From assembly GCA_900554535.1 (NCBI GenBank), contig USIA01000092.1:1-7410 (forward strand): a DNA stretch of 7,410 bases, given 5' to 3'. The position numbers were made by a program, and so were the translations under genes. This document shows positions 1 through 5,709 of this stretch, piece by piece (positions within the stretch are counted from its first letter, which is position 1; each line of letters begins with the position of its first letter). Source of the DNA: an uncultured Oscillospiraceae bacterium (GTDB lineage: Bacteria > Bacillota > Clostridia > Oscillospirales > Acutalibacteraceae). The notes beneath the pieces were generated by a model. It saw only the letters and a list, made by a program, of their open reading frames with translations, did no database searches and was not told the DNA's origin.

Positions 1-2
1 CC

Positions 3-335
3 ACGCGTCCGAAGTCCCTCTGCCGGCTCACCGCCCCGGTGGCGGCCACCACTTCGATCTGTCCGACCGCGGCCTGCGCGTATGAGAAGGAAACGGCCAA
101 GAAGCTGTCCGATCTGATTGACGCCCTCTTTAAGGAGTGCGGCGTACTCGCCAAGGACATTGAAGACGAAGAGAGCAAGGCCGACGACGTTAAGAAGCAG
201 GCGGTCTATGCCCGCAAGACGCTCTTTGCCCAGATGGAAAAGACCCGCGCCATCGCCGACCAGATCGAGCCCATGGTCGACAAGGCCCTGTGGCCGTATC
301 CGACGTATGGCGACATGCTGTTTAGCGTCCTGTAA
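3..335 (+). CDS. glnN: Glutamine synthetase type III, C-terminal part (partial, 5' end outside window)
   Basis: This is the tail of a type III glutamine synthetase, the large (about 700 residue) cytoplasmic enzyme that makes glutamine from glutamate, ammonium and ATP. The frame is open from the first bases and ends with TAA at 333-335. The visible protein is the C-terminal helical segment of the family: a KLSDLIDALFKE helix, a charged stretch, an AVYARKTLFAQMEKTRAIAD helix, and the typical ending LWPYPTYGDMLFSVL. The catalytic beta-grasp and barrel parts lie upstream. A GTG at 39 could be mistaken for a start, but the frame continues to the window edge and no ribosome binding site precedes it, so this is a truncated gene, not a small one. 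GC content is high (single lines count 55-67%) compared with the next gene. Family call is confident from the C-terminal signature; the exact symbol is by family. Confidence 0.85.
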   Translation, partial: TRPKSLCRLTAPVAATTSICPTAACAYEKETAKKLSDLIDALFKECGVLAKDIEDEESKADDVKKQAVYARKTLFAQMEKTRAIADQIEPMVDKALWPYPTYGDMLFSVL

Positions 336-414
336 GGAAAATTGACGCGGCCAATTCAGACAAAGAAAAGCCTGGCCGTATTCTCTGGAATATCCGCAGC
401 AGGGCACACGTCTT

Positions 415-443
415 TTGATCCTTAACAGGGGCCTTTGCAGAAT
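415..443 (+). promoter_or_regulatory. Possible weak promoter upstream of the MocR gene
   Basis: TTGATC at 415-420 and CAGAAT at 438-443 are separated by 17 bases, each matching four of six consensus positions. Transcription from here would run through the hairpin at 491-539 before reaching the MocR gene, so the hairpin would then sit in a leader. Apart from this and a weak 6-bp inverted repeat (348-353 with 373-378), nothing else is seen between the glnN stop and that hairpin. Confidence 0.2.
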
Positions 444-490
444 CTAGTTTTAATAGCAAGTTGCACAGAGAAATCTGAAAAACAAAGAGA

Positions 491-539
491 AGCCCCGTGC
501 TGAACGGCCTTTTTACAGCCGATTGGCACGGGGCTTTTT
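491..539 (+). terminator. Rho-independent terminator after glnN
   Basis: A perfect 10-bp stem pairs AGCCCCGTGC (491-500) with GCACGGGGCT (526-535), followed by TTTT on the 3' side (536-539, the stem's final T making five). A short inner stem, CGGC (505-508) with GCCG (518-521), lies in the 25-base loop. It closes the glnN transcript about 155 bases after the stop codon. The nearest start of the next gene is 596, so it could alternatively act as a conditional terminator in the MocR leader. Confidence 0.75.
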
Positions 540-595
540 GCAATATTTTCCTTGGGGCTGTTTTGAACGCCCAATTGACCGGTGGAAGTGGACAT

Positions 596-1996
596 ATGCT
601 TTATATTGATTTTGACGCAAAAAAACCAATTTATCAACAGTTGTATGAATCCTTAACCAATCAGATCATTTCGGGATTATTACAGGTTGGAACACGTCTT
701 CCGGCGACGCGCCAATTGGCGGCGGAATTGAGGATTAGCCGGAATACGGTCAATAGAGTTTACCAGCAGCTGATCTCGGAGGGGTACGCAATTTCCAGGC
801 AGAGCAGCGGCATTTATGTCAATCAATTTGATGGTGGGCTTCATCGCAAGCAGAACCAGATCTCCTGCCAGGCGCCAGCAGATACACCGGAGCCGAAATA
901 TGATTTTTATTACGGCACCTCAAACGAATCCGTTTTTTTATACAATGAATGGGAAAAAAGCATCAGTGACGCGCTTGCGCTTTTGCGGGCGCGGCCTATT
1001 CGCAATTATCCCAGACGTCAGGGCGAGCTGTTCCTTTTGAAAGCAATTGCGCGATATTTGTATCAGGACCGCGGCGTCCAGTGCACACCCGAACAAATCC
1101 TTCTGACGTGCGGGCATGCACAGTCTATGGAAATCCTCGCAACCTTAATGAGGCCGCGCTGCGATTCTTTTGGTATGGAAAATCCGGGATATGATGTGAC
1201 AAGGGAGATCTTTGCGCGCAATCGGTTTCGCATAGTACCGATCCCGGTGAAAGCGGACGGCATTGCTTTGGAAGCGGTCACAAATGGGGATTGCCGCCTT
1301 TTGTATTTGACGCCCTCCCACCAATTCCCGACCGGCGCTATTTTATCAGTTGCGAAACGGCAGCAACTTTTAGACTGGGCTGCCAAGGCGGACGCGTATC
1401 TCATTGAAGATGACTATGACAGCGAACTGCGGTATGACTGCCGGCCGCTGCCTTCCCTTCAATCCCTGGATCAGCACAATAAAGTTATCTATACGGGCAC
1501 GTTTTCCAAGTCGGTTTCCCCAACTTTGCGTGTCGGCTATCTCGTTTTACCGCCAGAATTACTGCACGCATATGAGGAAAGATATGGTCTATATCAGGTG
1601 CAGGTATCGGTTTTGATCCAATATGCGCTCGCAATTTTTATTCGCAATGGGAGCTTTGAAAAACAAATTCGTTGTTTGCGGACGTATTATCACAACCAGC
1701 GTGATGCGTTAATCCGCGCGATAAACGAGGCGTTTCACGACAGGGCTCTCATCTACGGTGCAGACACGGGCATGCATATTTTATTGGAACTGCAAGACGC
1801 TGCAGACACCGATACGCTCCTTGCCTCCGCCCAGAAAATCGGAATACGGCTTTATCCCACACAAAATTTTTACGCGGATGGGCGCTGCCCGAAAAAGACG
1901 CTCTTCCTTTTGGGCTTCGGCACGGTGCCAAGGGAAAAGATGGATGAAATTTTTGCCGCTTTGGAAAAACAATGGAGAGCGGACGGCTGCATTTGA
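596..1996 (+). CDS. MocR-type transcriptional regulator (GntR winged helix fused to PLP aminotransferase-like domain)
   Basis: A 466-residue cytoplasmic DNA-binding regulator that uses pyridoxal 5'-phosphate as cofactor or sensed ligand. Residues 10-75 form a GntR winged helix (KKPIYQQLYESL, then LPATRQLAAELRISRNTVNR and the wing GYAISRQSSGIYV). Residues about 100-460 form a type I aminotransferase fold with the family hallmarks TPSHQFPTGA (239-248), EDDYDSELRY (271-280; D272 and Y274 expected to contact PLP) and GTFSKSVSPT (301-310; K305 the Schiff-base lysine). These have the same D-x-Y and K spacing as GabR, so cofactor binding is likely retained. The ATG at 596 is preferred because GGTGGA (581-586) lies 9 bases upstream and MLYIDFDAKKPIYQQL is a normal MocR beginning; the in-frame GTG at 497 lies within the terminator stem. 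Members control GABA, taurine, PLP or cell-wall genes; the target here is unknown, with the downstream flavoprotein or itself the first candidates. Confidence 0.93.
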   Translation: MLYIDFDAKKPIYQQLYESLTNQIISGLLQVGTRLPATRQLAAELRISRNTVNRVYQQLISEGYAISRQSSGIYVNQFDGGLHRKQNQISCQAPADTPEPKYDFYYGTSNESVFLYNEWEKSISDALALLRARPIRNYPRRQGELFLLKAIARYLYQDRGVQCTPEQILLTCGHAQSMEILATLMRPRCDSFGMENPGYDVTREIFARNRFRIVPIPVKADGIALEAVTNGDCRLLYLTPSHQFPTGAILSVAKRQQLLDWAAKADAYLIEDDYDSELRYDCRPLPSLQSLDQHNKVIYTGTFSKSVSPTLRVGYLVLPPELLHAYEERYGLYQVQVSVLIQYALAIFIRNGSFEKQIRCLRTYYHNQRDALIRAINEAFHDRALIYGADTGMHILLELQDAADTDTLLASAQKIGIRLYPTQNFYADGRCPKKTLFLLGFGTVPREKMDEIFAALEKQWRADGCI

Positions 1997-2131
1997 GACG
2001 TGCTGCCGCGCATGAAACGGTAAAAGAGCGGCTGAAAACACGGCGCGCAGTTTGCGTGGATTGTATGTACTTGGCTCACGGTGGACCGCTTTTGCTTTCA
2101 ATGGTACTCTAAAAAATTCATGAATTGGAAC

Positions 2132-2159
2132 TTTACTGTCCTTGCCCGGTGAATATAAT
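2132..2159 (+). promoter_or_regulatory. Sigma-A-type promoter
   Basis: TTTACT at 2132-2137 (four of six to TTGACA) is followed after 16 bases by a perfect TATAAT at 2154-2159. Transcription would start around 2165-2168. It points towards the hairpin at 2217-2279 and, on read-through, the flavoprotein gene at 2423. This is the best promoter-like sequence found in the window. Confidence 0.55.
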
Positions 2160-2168
2160 TAGAATCAG

Positions 2169-2180
2169 TAGAACGTTCTA
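2169..2180. promoter_or_regulatory. Perfect 12-base palindrome, probable operator
   Basis: TAGAACGTTCTA is its own reverse complement and lies 9 bases after the TATAAT box, at or just past the expected transcription start, a classic place for a repressor site. It lacks the four-base gap of the Bacillus-type LexA box (GAAC-N4-GTTC), so a LexA site is unlikely. A dimeric repressor, for example a TetR-type protein, would fit; which protein binds is unknown. Confidence 0.4.
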
Positions 2181-2216
2181 TATGTGAAAGCATTCTTTTT
2201 GATATGTCAACATTCT

Positions 2217-2279
2217 GCCACGCTTTCGAAATGCCAGACGATGATGTCTGCCGCCCATTTCTTTGGCGTGGCTGTTTTT
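2217..2279 (+). terminator. Long imperfect hairpin with T-run (leader attenuator or small-RNA terminator)
   Basis: Three nested stems are seen: GCCACGC (2217-2223) with GCGTGGC (2266-2272); GAAATG (2228-2233) with CATTTC (2256-2261); CAGAC (2235-2239) with GTCTG (2246-2250) around a GATGAT loop. A symmetric 4x4 internal loop and a small bulge separate them. TGTTTTT follows (2273-2279). A transcript from the promoter at 2132-2159 would be about 115 bases when it ends here. CGCC (2252-2255) could alternatively pair with GGCG (2265-2268), disrupting the outer stem, which would fit attenuation. No known riboswitch class was recognised. Confidence 0.55.
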
Positions 2280-2406
2280 ATTTCCAAAGTTGGGCGCCTA
2301 TTTGGTGACAAGGGTTCTGTAAACAGGCGTTCTTGACCTGAAAACCGGCTGGCATTTGGGATTTGTCCTGAAGAGCAGCACATTTGTCAAACAGTATTAT
2401 GCCATG

Positions 2407-2412
2407 AAGGAG
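2407..2412 (+). promoter_or_regulatory. Ribosome binding site deciding the flavoprotein start
   Basis: AAGGAG lies one base before the in-frame ATG at 2414, too close to use, but ten bases before the ATG at 2423. This favours 2423. A third in-frame ATG at 2435 would give MRRKDN, a beginning often seen in this family, but has no clear binding site of its own. Confidence 0.6.
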
Positions 2413-2422
2413 AATGAGAAAG

Positions 2423-2893
2423 ATGCTTCAAGAAATGAGAAGAAAAGATAATTTGTTGTCTCAAGAAGAAACGGTTGCTATCCTGAAGAATGGTTCCTAC
2501 GGCATTTTGTCGACAGCGAATGCGGCAGGGGAGCCGTATGGGGTGCCGGTCAATTATTGCTATGAAAATGGGCATATTTATTTTCATGGCACAGCGGAGG
2601 GAGGTATGAAGGCCCGTAACCTGGGGCAGAATCCGAACGTGTCTTTTTGCGTAATTGGAAAAGCAGAAATTGTGGCGGATAAATTTACGACCCGTTATGC
2701 GTCCGCGATTGCGTTTGGCAAGGCCAAACTGGTCGGCGATCCTGAAAAAACAGAGGTTTTGAAGAAATTTGTTGAAAAGTACAGCGCACCGTTTCGTGTA
2801 GAGGGCGCCAAATTCATCGAAACCCTGCTGGATAAGTGTGCGGTATACGACATCGAAGTAACCGGTCTGTCCGGCAAAGCACATCGCGTATAA
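2423..2893 (+). CDS. Pyridoxamine 5'-phosphate oxidase-family (NimA-like) flavin split-barrel protein
   Basis: A 156-residue cytoplasmic protein of the FMN-binding split-barrel superfamily, in the subgroup that includes 5-nitroimidazole reductases (NimA) and many uncharacterised oxidoreductases. The sequence shows MRRKDN near the N terminus (5-10), an early helix with QEETVAILK, the barrel strand GYGILSTANAAGEPYGVPV-like region (about 26-43, here beginning SYGILST), then NGHIYFHGTAEGGMKARNL (49-67), the usual flavin-phosphate region, and NPNVSFCVIG (70-79). The C terminus (ALAFGK-like SAIAFGKAKLVGD, then VYDIEVTGLSGKAHR) also fits. The size is normal for the family. It is preceded by the leader structure at 2132-2279 and followed by a strong hairpin, so it is probably transcribed alone. 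True PdxH activity is not supported: the protein is too short and belongs to a different branch. The substrate is unknown; nitro-compound or flavin-linked reduction is possible. The neighbouring PLP-type regulator may be coincidental. Confidence 0.85.
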   Translation: MLQEMRRKDNLLSQEETVAILKNGSYGILSTANAAGEPYGVPVNYCYENGHIYFHGTAEGGMKARNLGQNPNVSFCVIGKAEIVADKFTTRYASAIAFGKAKLVGDPEKTEVLKKFVEKYSAPFRVEGAKFIETLLDKCAVYDIEVTGLSGKAHRV

Positions 2894-2926
2894 ACCCGCG
2901 CGGCATTCGCGTAGGCCTGTAGCTTT

Positions 2927-2989
2927 CAAAGAGGAAGGGCGCGTTGCAGAATAGACATCTGCAGCGCGCCCCTTCCTCTTTGCACTTTT
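2927..2989 (+). terminator. 23-bp hairpin after the flavoprotein gene, probable terminator
   Basis: CAAAGAGGAAGGG (2927-2939) pairs perfectly with CCCTTCCTCTTTG (2970-2982); after one bulged C (2969), CGCG (2940-2943) pairs with CGCG (2965-2968), then TTGCAG (2944-2949) with CTGCAG (2959-2964, including one G-U pair), leaving a 9-base loop. The T-run is short (TTTT at 2986-2989, after GCAC), so it is an atypical but very stable terminator or 3'-end protecting structure. Confidence 0.65.
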
Positions 2990-3051
2990 CTGGTAAAAAA
3001 CAGGCTTGCGGATATTAGGGAAAATGAGAGAAACATAATAAAGTTTTAGCA

Positions 3052-3057
3052 AAGGAG
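3052..3057 (+). promoter_or_regulatory. Ribosome binding site deciding the asparaginase start
   Basis: AAGGAG ends 8 bases before the ATG at 3066. The in-frame GTG at 3057 overlaps this site and cannot be served by it. No convincing promoter is seen between the hairpin ending at 2982 and this point; CATAAT at 3034-3039 could be a -10 box but lacks a good -35. Confidence 0.7.
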
Positions 3058-3065
3058 TGGAGTAC

Positions 3066-4085
3066 ATGCAAAGCAAATCGGAAGTTCTGGTCGAGGTGAC
3101 CCGCGGCCCCATCCCGGAATCCAGACACCATGGGTCTCTTGCTGTGGTGGACAAGACGGGGAAGCTAATCGCTTCTGCAGGGGATCCTTATGCCATTACG
3201 TACATGCGTTCTGCGGCAAAACCGCTGCAAGCGTTGGAGGTCGTCCTTTCCGGCGCTGCGGACCGATATGCGTTTACAGACCAGGAATTGGCCATTATGT
3301 GCGGCTCCCATTATGGCGAGACGTTCCATCGGGCGACAATTTTTGGAATTTTAAACAAGATAGGGTCTTCGCTTTCGGAACTGACGTGTGGCTCGCCGTA
3401 TTCCATTCGAGGGGCGGTGCGCGACCAGCAGCTGCGGGATGGGATTGTGCCGGATCAGGCGAACAGCGATTGCTCCGGGAAACACTGTGGTTTTCTGGCG
3501 GTCTGCAAAACTATGAAATGGCCGACCGCGCAGTATGCAGACCCGGAGCACCCCCTGCAAAAAGAAATTTACAAGCTGCTCAGCGAAATGTGCGGCATTG
3601 CGCAGGCCGACATTGTGCTGGGCACGGACGGATGTGGCGTTCCGGTGCATGCCATGCCGCTGTATCATATGGCGCTCGGCTATGCGCGCCTGGCCAATCC
3701 TGAAACGCTTCCAGAAGCGCGGCGCAGAGCCTGTAACCGCATTTTCGCCGCGATGAATGCCGCACCCCAAATGGTTGGCGGAACGGGCAGCTTTTGCTCG
3801 GAATTCATCCGGCATACGCATGGAAGACTCATCGGTAAATTGGGCGCGGAAGCCGTTTATTGCGTCGGCATCCGCGGCGGCATATCGATGGCGGTGAAAA
3901 TAGAAGACGGAACCGTGGATCGGGCTTTATACCCGGTGGTACTGGAAGCGCTCATGCAGCTGGATGCGATTTCGCAGCAGGAGGCGCGTAGCCTGTGGAA
4001 ATTTTATCATCCGGACATTTTGAATCATGCGGGAAAAGTGGTGGGGCACTCGGCGGCGTGCTTCACGCTTACAAGACGCAGATAA
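3066..4085 (+). CDS. L-asparaginase, Asparaginase_II family (Rhizobium etli ReAV type)
   Basis: A 339-residue cytoplasmic enzyme expected to hydrolyse L-asparagine to aspartate and ammonium. It belongs to the structural class unrelated to E. coli AnsA/AnsB. N-terminal VTRGPIPESRHHGSLAVVD is the family opening. The residues I recall as active in the R. etli enzyme ReAV all have counterparts, mostly shifted by one: S49 and K52 in RSAAKP, S81 in CGSHYGE, C136 and K139 in DCSGKHCG, C190 in DGCGVP, and K258 in IGKLGAE for ReAV K263. C136, K139 and C190 would bind zinc. The GTGSFCSEF loop (239-247) and GISMAVKIEDG (272-282) are also typical. The ending VVGHSAACFTLTRRR departs from the usual G-E-I-R-like end and finishes with three arginines. 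No signal peptide is seen. The AbgT gene follows after 15 bases, so this is the first gene of an operon; asparagine may come from the downstream amidohydrolase. Confidence 0.92.
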   Translation: MQSKSEVLVEVTRGPIPESRHHGSLAVVDKTGKLIASAGDPYAITYMRSAAKPLQALEVVLSGAADRYAFTDQELAIMCGSHYGETFHRATIFGILNKIGSSLSELTCGSPYSIRGAVRDQQLRDGIVPDQANSDCSGKHCGFLAVCKTMKWPTAQYADPEHPLQKEIYKLLSEMCGIAQADIVLGTDGCGVPVHAMPLYHMALGYARLANPETLPEARRRACNRIFAAMNAAPQMVGGTGSFCSEFIRHTHGRLIGKLGAEAVYCVGIRGGISMAVKIEDGTVDRALYPVVLEALMQLDAISQQEARSLWKFYHPDILNHAGKVVGHSAACFTLTRRR

Positions 4086-4100
4086 CAGGAGGGAGAACGC

Positions 4101-5663
4101 ATGGAGGGTACAATCAAGGTCACCAAAAAAACAAAAAACTTTTTAAACCATTTTTTGGACCGCATTGAGCGGATCGGCAATAAGATGCCAGACCCATTCA
4201 CCATGTTTTTGGGGCTGAGTGGGATTGTAATAGCCATTTCAGCCATTTGCAGCGCAGCAGGCGTCAGTGCTGTCAGCCCGGCAGATGGATCTACTGTATA
4301 CGTGAAGAATCTGTTTTCTGCGGAAGGCTTGCAGTATTTGTGGGAAAACGTCGTGACAAATTACGCTGGTTTTGCGCCACTGGGCATGGTGCTAGTGGCG
4401 TTGGTGGGATCTTCCGCAGCGGAAAAAAGCGGATTCCTATATTGTTTGATGGAACGTTTTTTGGGCGGAGCAAAGGAGTGGGTGGTCACCATTGCCTTGA
4501 TTTTCATCGCCATCAATTTGAATGTAATCGGAGACGCTGCATATATCATTTTACCACCTTTGGGCGCCATCCTATATCGTTCCATCGGCCGCAGTCCCCT
4601 TCTTGGGCTTTACGTGTCGTTTGCTTCCGTGTCTGCGGGTATGTGCGCAAACATCGGGCTGGGACTGGCGGATGCGTTGGCGTATGGCTTCACGGAGCCT
4701 GCGGCAAAGATGGTCGATCCGAATTACAGTGGGTCCATGGCGATCAACTGGTATTATCTGTTCGTGTCGACCTTTGTGCTTACCATTGCGGGCTCGATTC
4801 TCGTGGAGAAGGTGCTGGTACCCCGGTTTGCCAAGACGAAGCAGGAGGTATTGCAGCAAAATTTCAACGAAAAGCGGGCCGGCATCACGCTGATCCAACG
4901 GAAAGGGCTGCGGCGTGCCGGTGTGGCGCTCCTGATCTATGCAGGCGTGATATTGCTGCTGTCCCTGCCTGCTTTTGGATCAAAAGCGATTTTGGCTAAT
5001 GAAGCGGGTTCAATCACAGCCGGCAATGCGCCGTTTACAAAGGGGATTGTATTCACCGTTTCGTTGGCACTGCTCATTCCGGGCATCGTCTATGGCGCCG
5101 TCATCGGGAAGTATAAAAGACCAAAGGATGTTTGGGCGGATATCACAGAAGGCTTTTCGGAGATGGGGAACTACATCTTTATGTGCTTCTTTATCTCGAT
5201 TTTCACCAATTTCTTTTCGGAGTCCAACTTGGGCACGATCCTGGCGGTAAAAGGGGCCAGTGGACTGAAATCGATTGGGCTCAGCGGCATCCCGCTTCTG
5301 ATCGGTTTGCTTATTTTCTCTGGAATCATTAATATATTTATGGGCTCTGCTTCTGCCAAGTGGGCAATTTTTGCGCCAGTGTTTGTCCCAATGATGATGA
5401 TGATGGGGTTTGATCCGGCTGTGACACAGCTTGTGTATCGCATGGGCGATTCTCTGACGGACCCGATCTCGCCTTTGTTTACGTATATGCCGGCTATGCT
5501 CGGCTTTGTCCGCAAATACGACAAGAAGGCGGGCCTTGGCACGTTGATTGCCAATATGACACCTTTCACGATCACATATGCGATTGTGTGGATTATCCAG
5601 CTAATCATCTGGACGGTTCTGAACCTGCCGCTGGGGCCGGGCGGTTTTATCTATCGCCAGTGA
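4101..5663 (+). CDS. AbgT-family transporter (p-aminobenzoyl-glutamate transporter family)
   Basis: A 520-residue multi-spanning inner-membrane protein, normal length for AbgT proteins, preceded by AGGAGGG (4087-4093) at 7 bases from its ATG. After a basic N-terminal tail (1-30, with RIERIGNKMPDPFTMF typical of the family), hydrophobic segments occur around 36-56, 90-108, 126-160, 165-190, 217-240, 273-292, 312-336, 357-372, 397-415, 422-436 and 486-510. Residues matching those I recall as functional in MtrF are present with near-identical spacing: D191 (ADALAYGFTEPAA), S418 and W421 (SAKW), P439, R447 and D450 (P-x7-R-x2-D in DPAVTQLVYRMGDS). E. coli AbgT imports p-aminobenzoyl-glutamate, while MtrF and YdaH have been described as sulfonamide/antimetabolite exporters. 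Here the immediate neighbours, an asparaginase and an amidohydrolase, favour uptake of an acylated amino acid or related peptide conjugate. Five consecutive ATG codons (5391-5405) encode M431-M435 next to P439. The exact substrate cannot be read from the sequence. Confidence 0.93.
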   Translation: MEGTIKVTKKTKNFLNHFLDRIERIGNKMPDPFTMFLGLSGIVIAISAICSAAGVSAVSPADGSTVYVKNLFSAEGLQYLWENVVTNYAGFAPLGMVLVALVGSSAAEKSGFLYCLMERFLGGAKEWVVTIALIFIAINLNVIGDAAYIILPPLGAILYRSIGRSPLLGLYVSFASVSAGMCANIGLGLADALAYGFTEPAAKMVDPNYSGSMAINWYYLFVSTFVLTIAGSILVEKVLVPRFAKTKQEVLQQNFNEKRAGITLIQRKGLRRAGVALLIYAGVILLLSLPAFGSKAILANEAGSITAGNAPFTKGIVFTVSLALLIPGIVYGAVIGKYKRPKDVWADITEGFSEMGNYIFMCFFISIFTNFFSESNLGTILAVKGASGLKSIGLSGIPLLIGLLIFSGIINIFMGSASAKWAIFAPVFVPMMMMMGFDPAVTQLVYRMGDSLTDPISPLFTYMPAMLGFVRKYDKKAGLGTLIANMTPFTITYAIVWIIQLIIWTVLNLPLGPGGFIYRQ

Positions 5664-5709
5664 GGCGCATAGCGTGCGGATCCAGGATCCTATCAGGAGG
5701 CTATGACAT

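Larger units (their letters stand above)
1997..2422. other. Structured 426-base intergenic region between the MocR gene and the flavoprotein gene
   Basis: No convincing protein gene is seen. From 1997 to about 2130 there is only a weak interrupted inverted repeat (2024-2031 with 2086-2093, far apart), which is not a good terminator for the MocR gene. From 2132 to 2279 there is a promoter, a palindrome at the expected transcription start, and a long hairpin with a T-run, listed separately. From 2280 to 2406 there is an inverted repeat, CGCCT (2295-2299) with AGGCG (2325-2329), and an isolated TTGACC (2333-2338) without a good partner -10 box. Confidence 0.6.

Noticed and set aside
497..595. 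GTG-initiated N-terminal extension of the MocR gene
   Set aside because: It starts inside the terminator stem, lacks a ribosome binding site, and MocR proteins normally begin as at 596.
2169..2180. Palindrome as a LexA (SOS) box
   Set aside because: The Gram-positive box is GAAC-N4-GTTC; here GAAC and GTTC are directly joined.
2204..2308. 34-codon plus-strand frame (MSTFCHAFEMPDDD..., rich in Trp and Cys) in the leader region
   Set aside because: It has no ribosome binding site at a usable distance and its body spans the terminator-type hairpin, so it is probably a chance frame, though ribosome profiling could test it.
2387..3154. Long minus-strand open frame of 255 codons over the flavoprotein gene
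   Set aside because: It is antisense to a well-recognised family protein, crosses the hairpin at 2927-2982, has no recognisable domain and no supporting ribosome binding site; a shadow frame.
4247..4999. 250-codon plus-strand frame inside the transporter gene
   Set aside because: It is an out-of-frame shadow of the AbgT coding sequence with no family resemblance.
5391..5405. Five ATG codons in a row as a phase-variation repeat
   Set aside because: Changes in a triplet repeat would not shift the frame, and Met-rich stretches are common at this place in AbgT proteins.
5679..5691. Two adjacent GGATCC sequences as a cloning scar or operator
   Set aside because: They are short, lie in a natural intergenic gap between co-directional genes, and can arise by chance; nothing else suggests vector sequence there.
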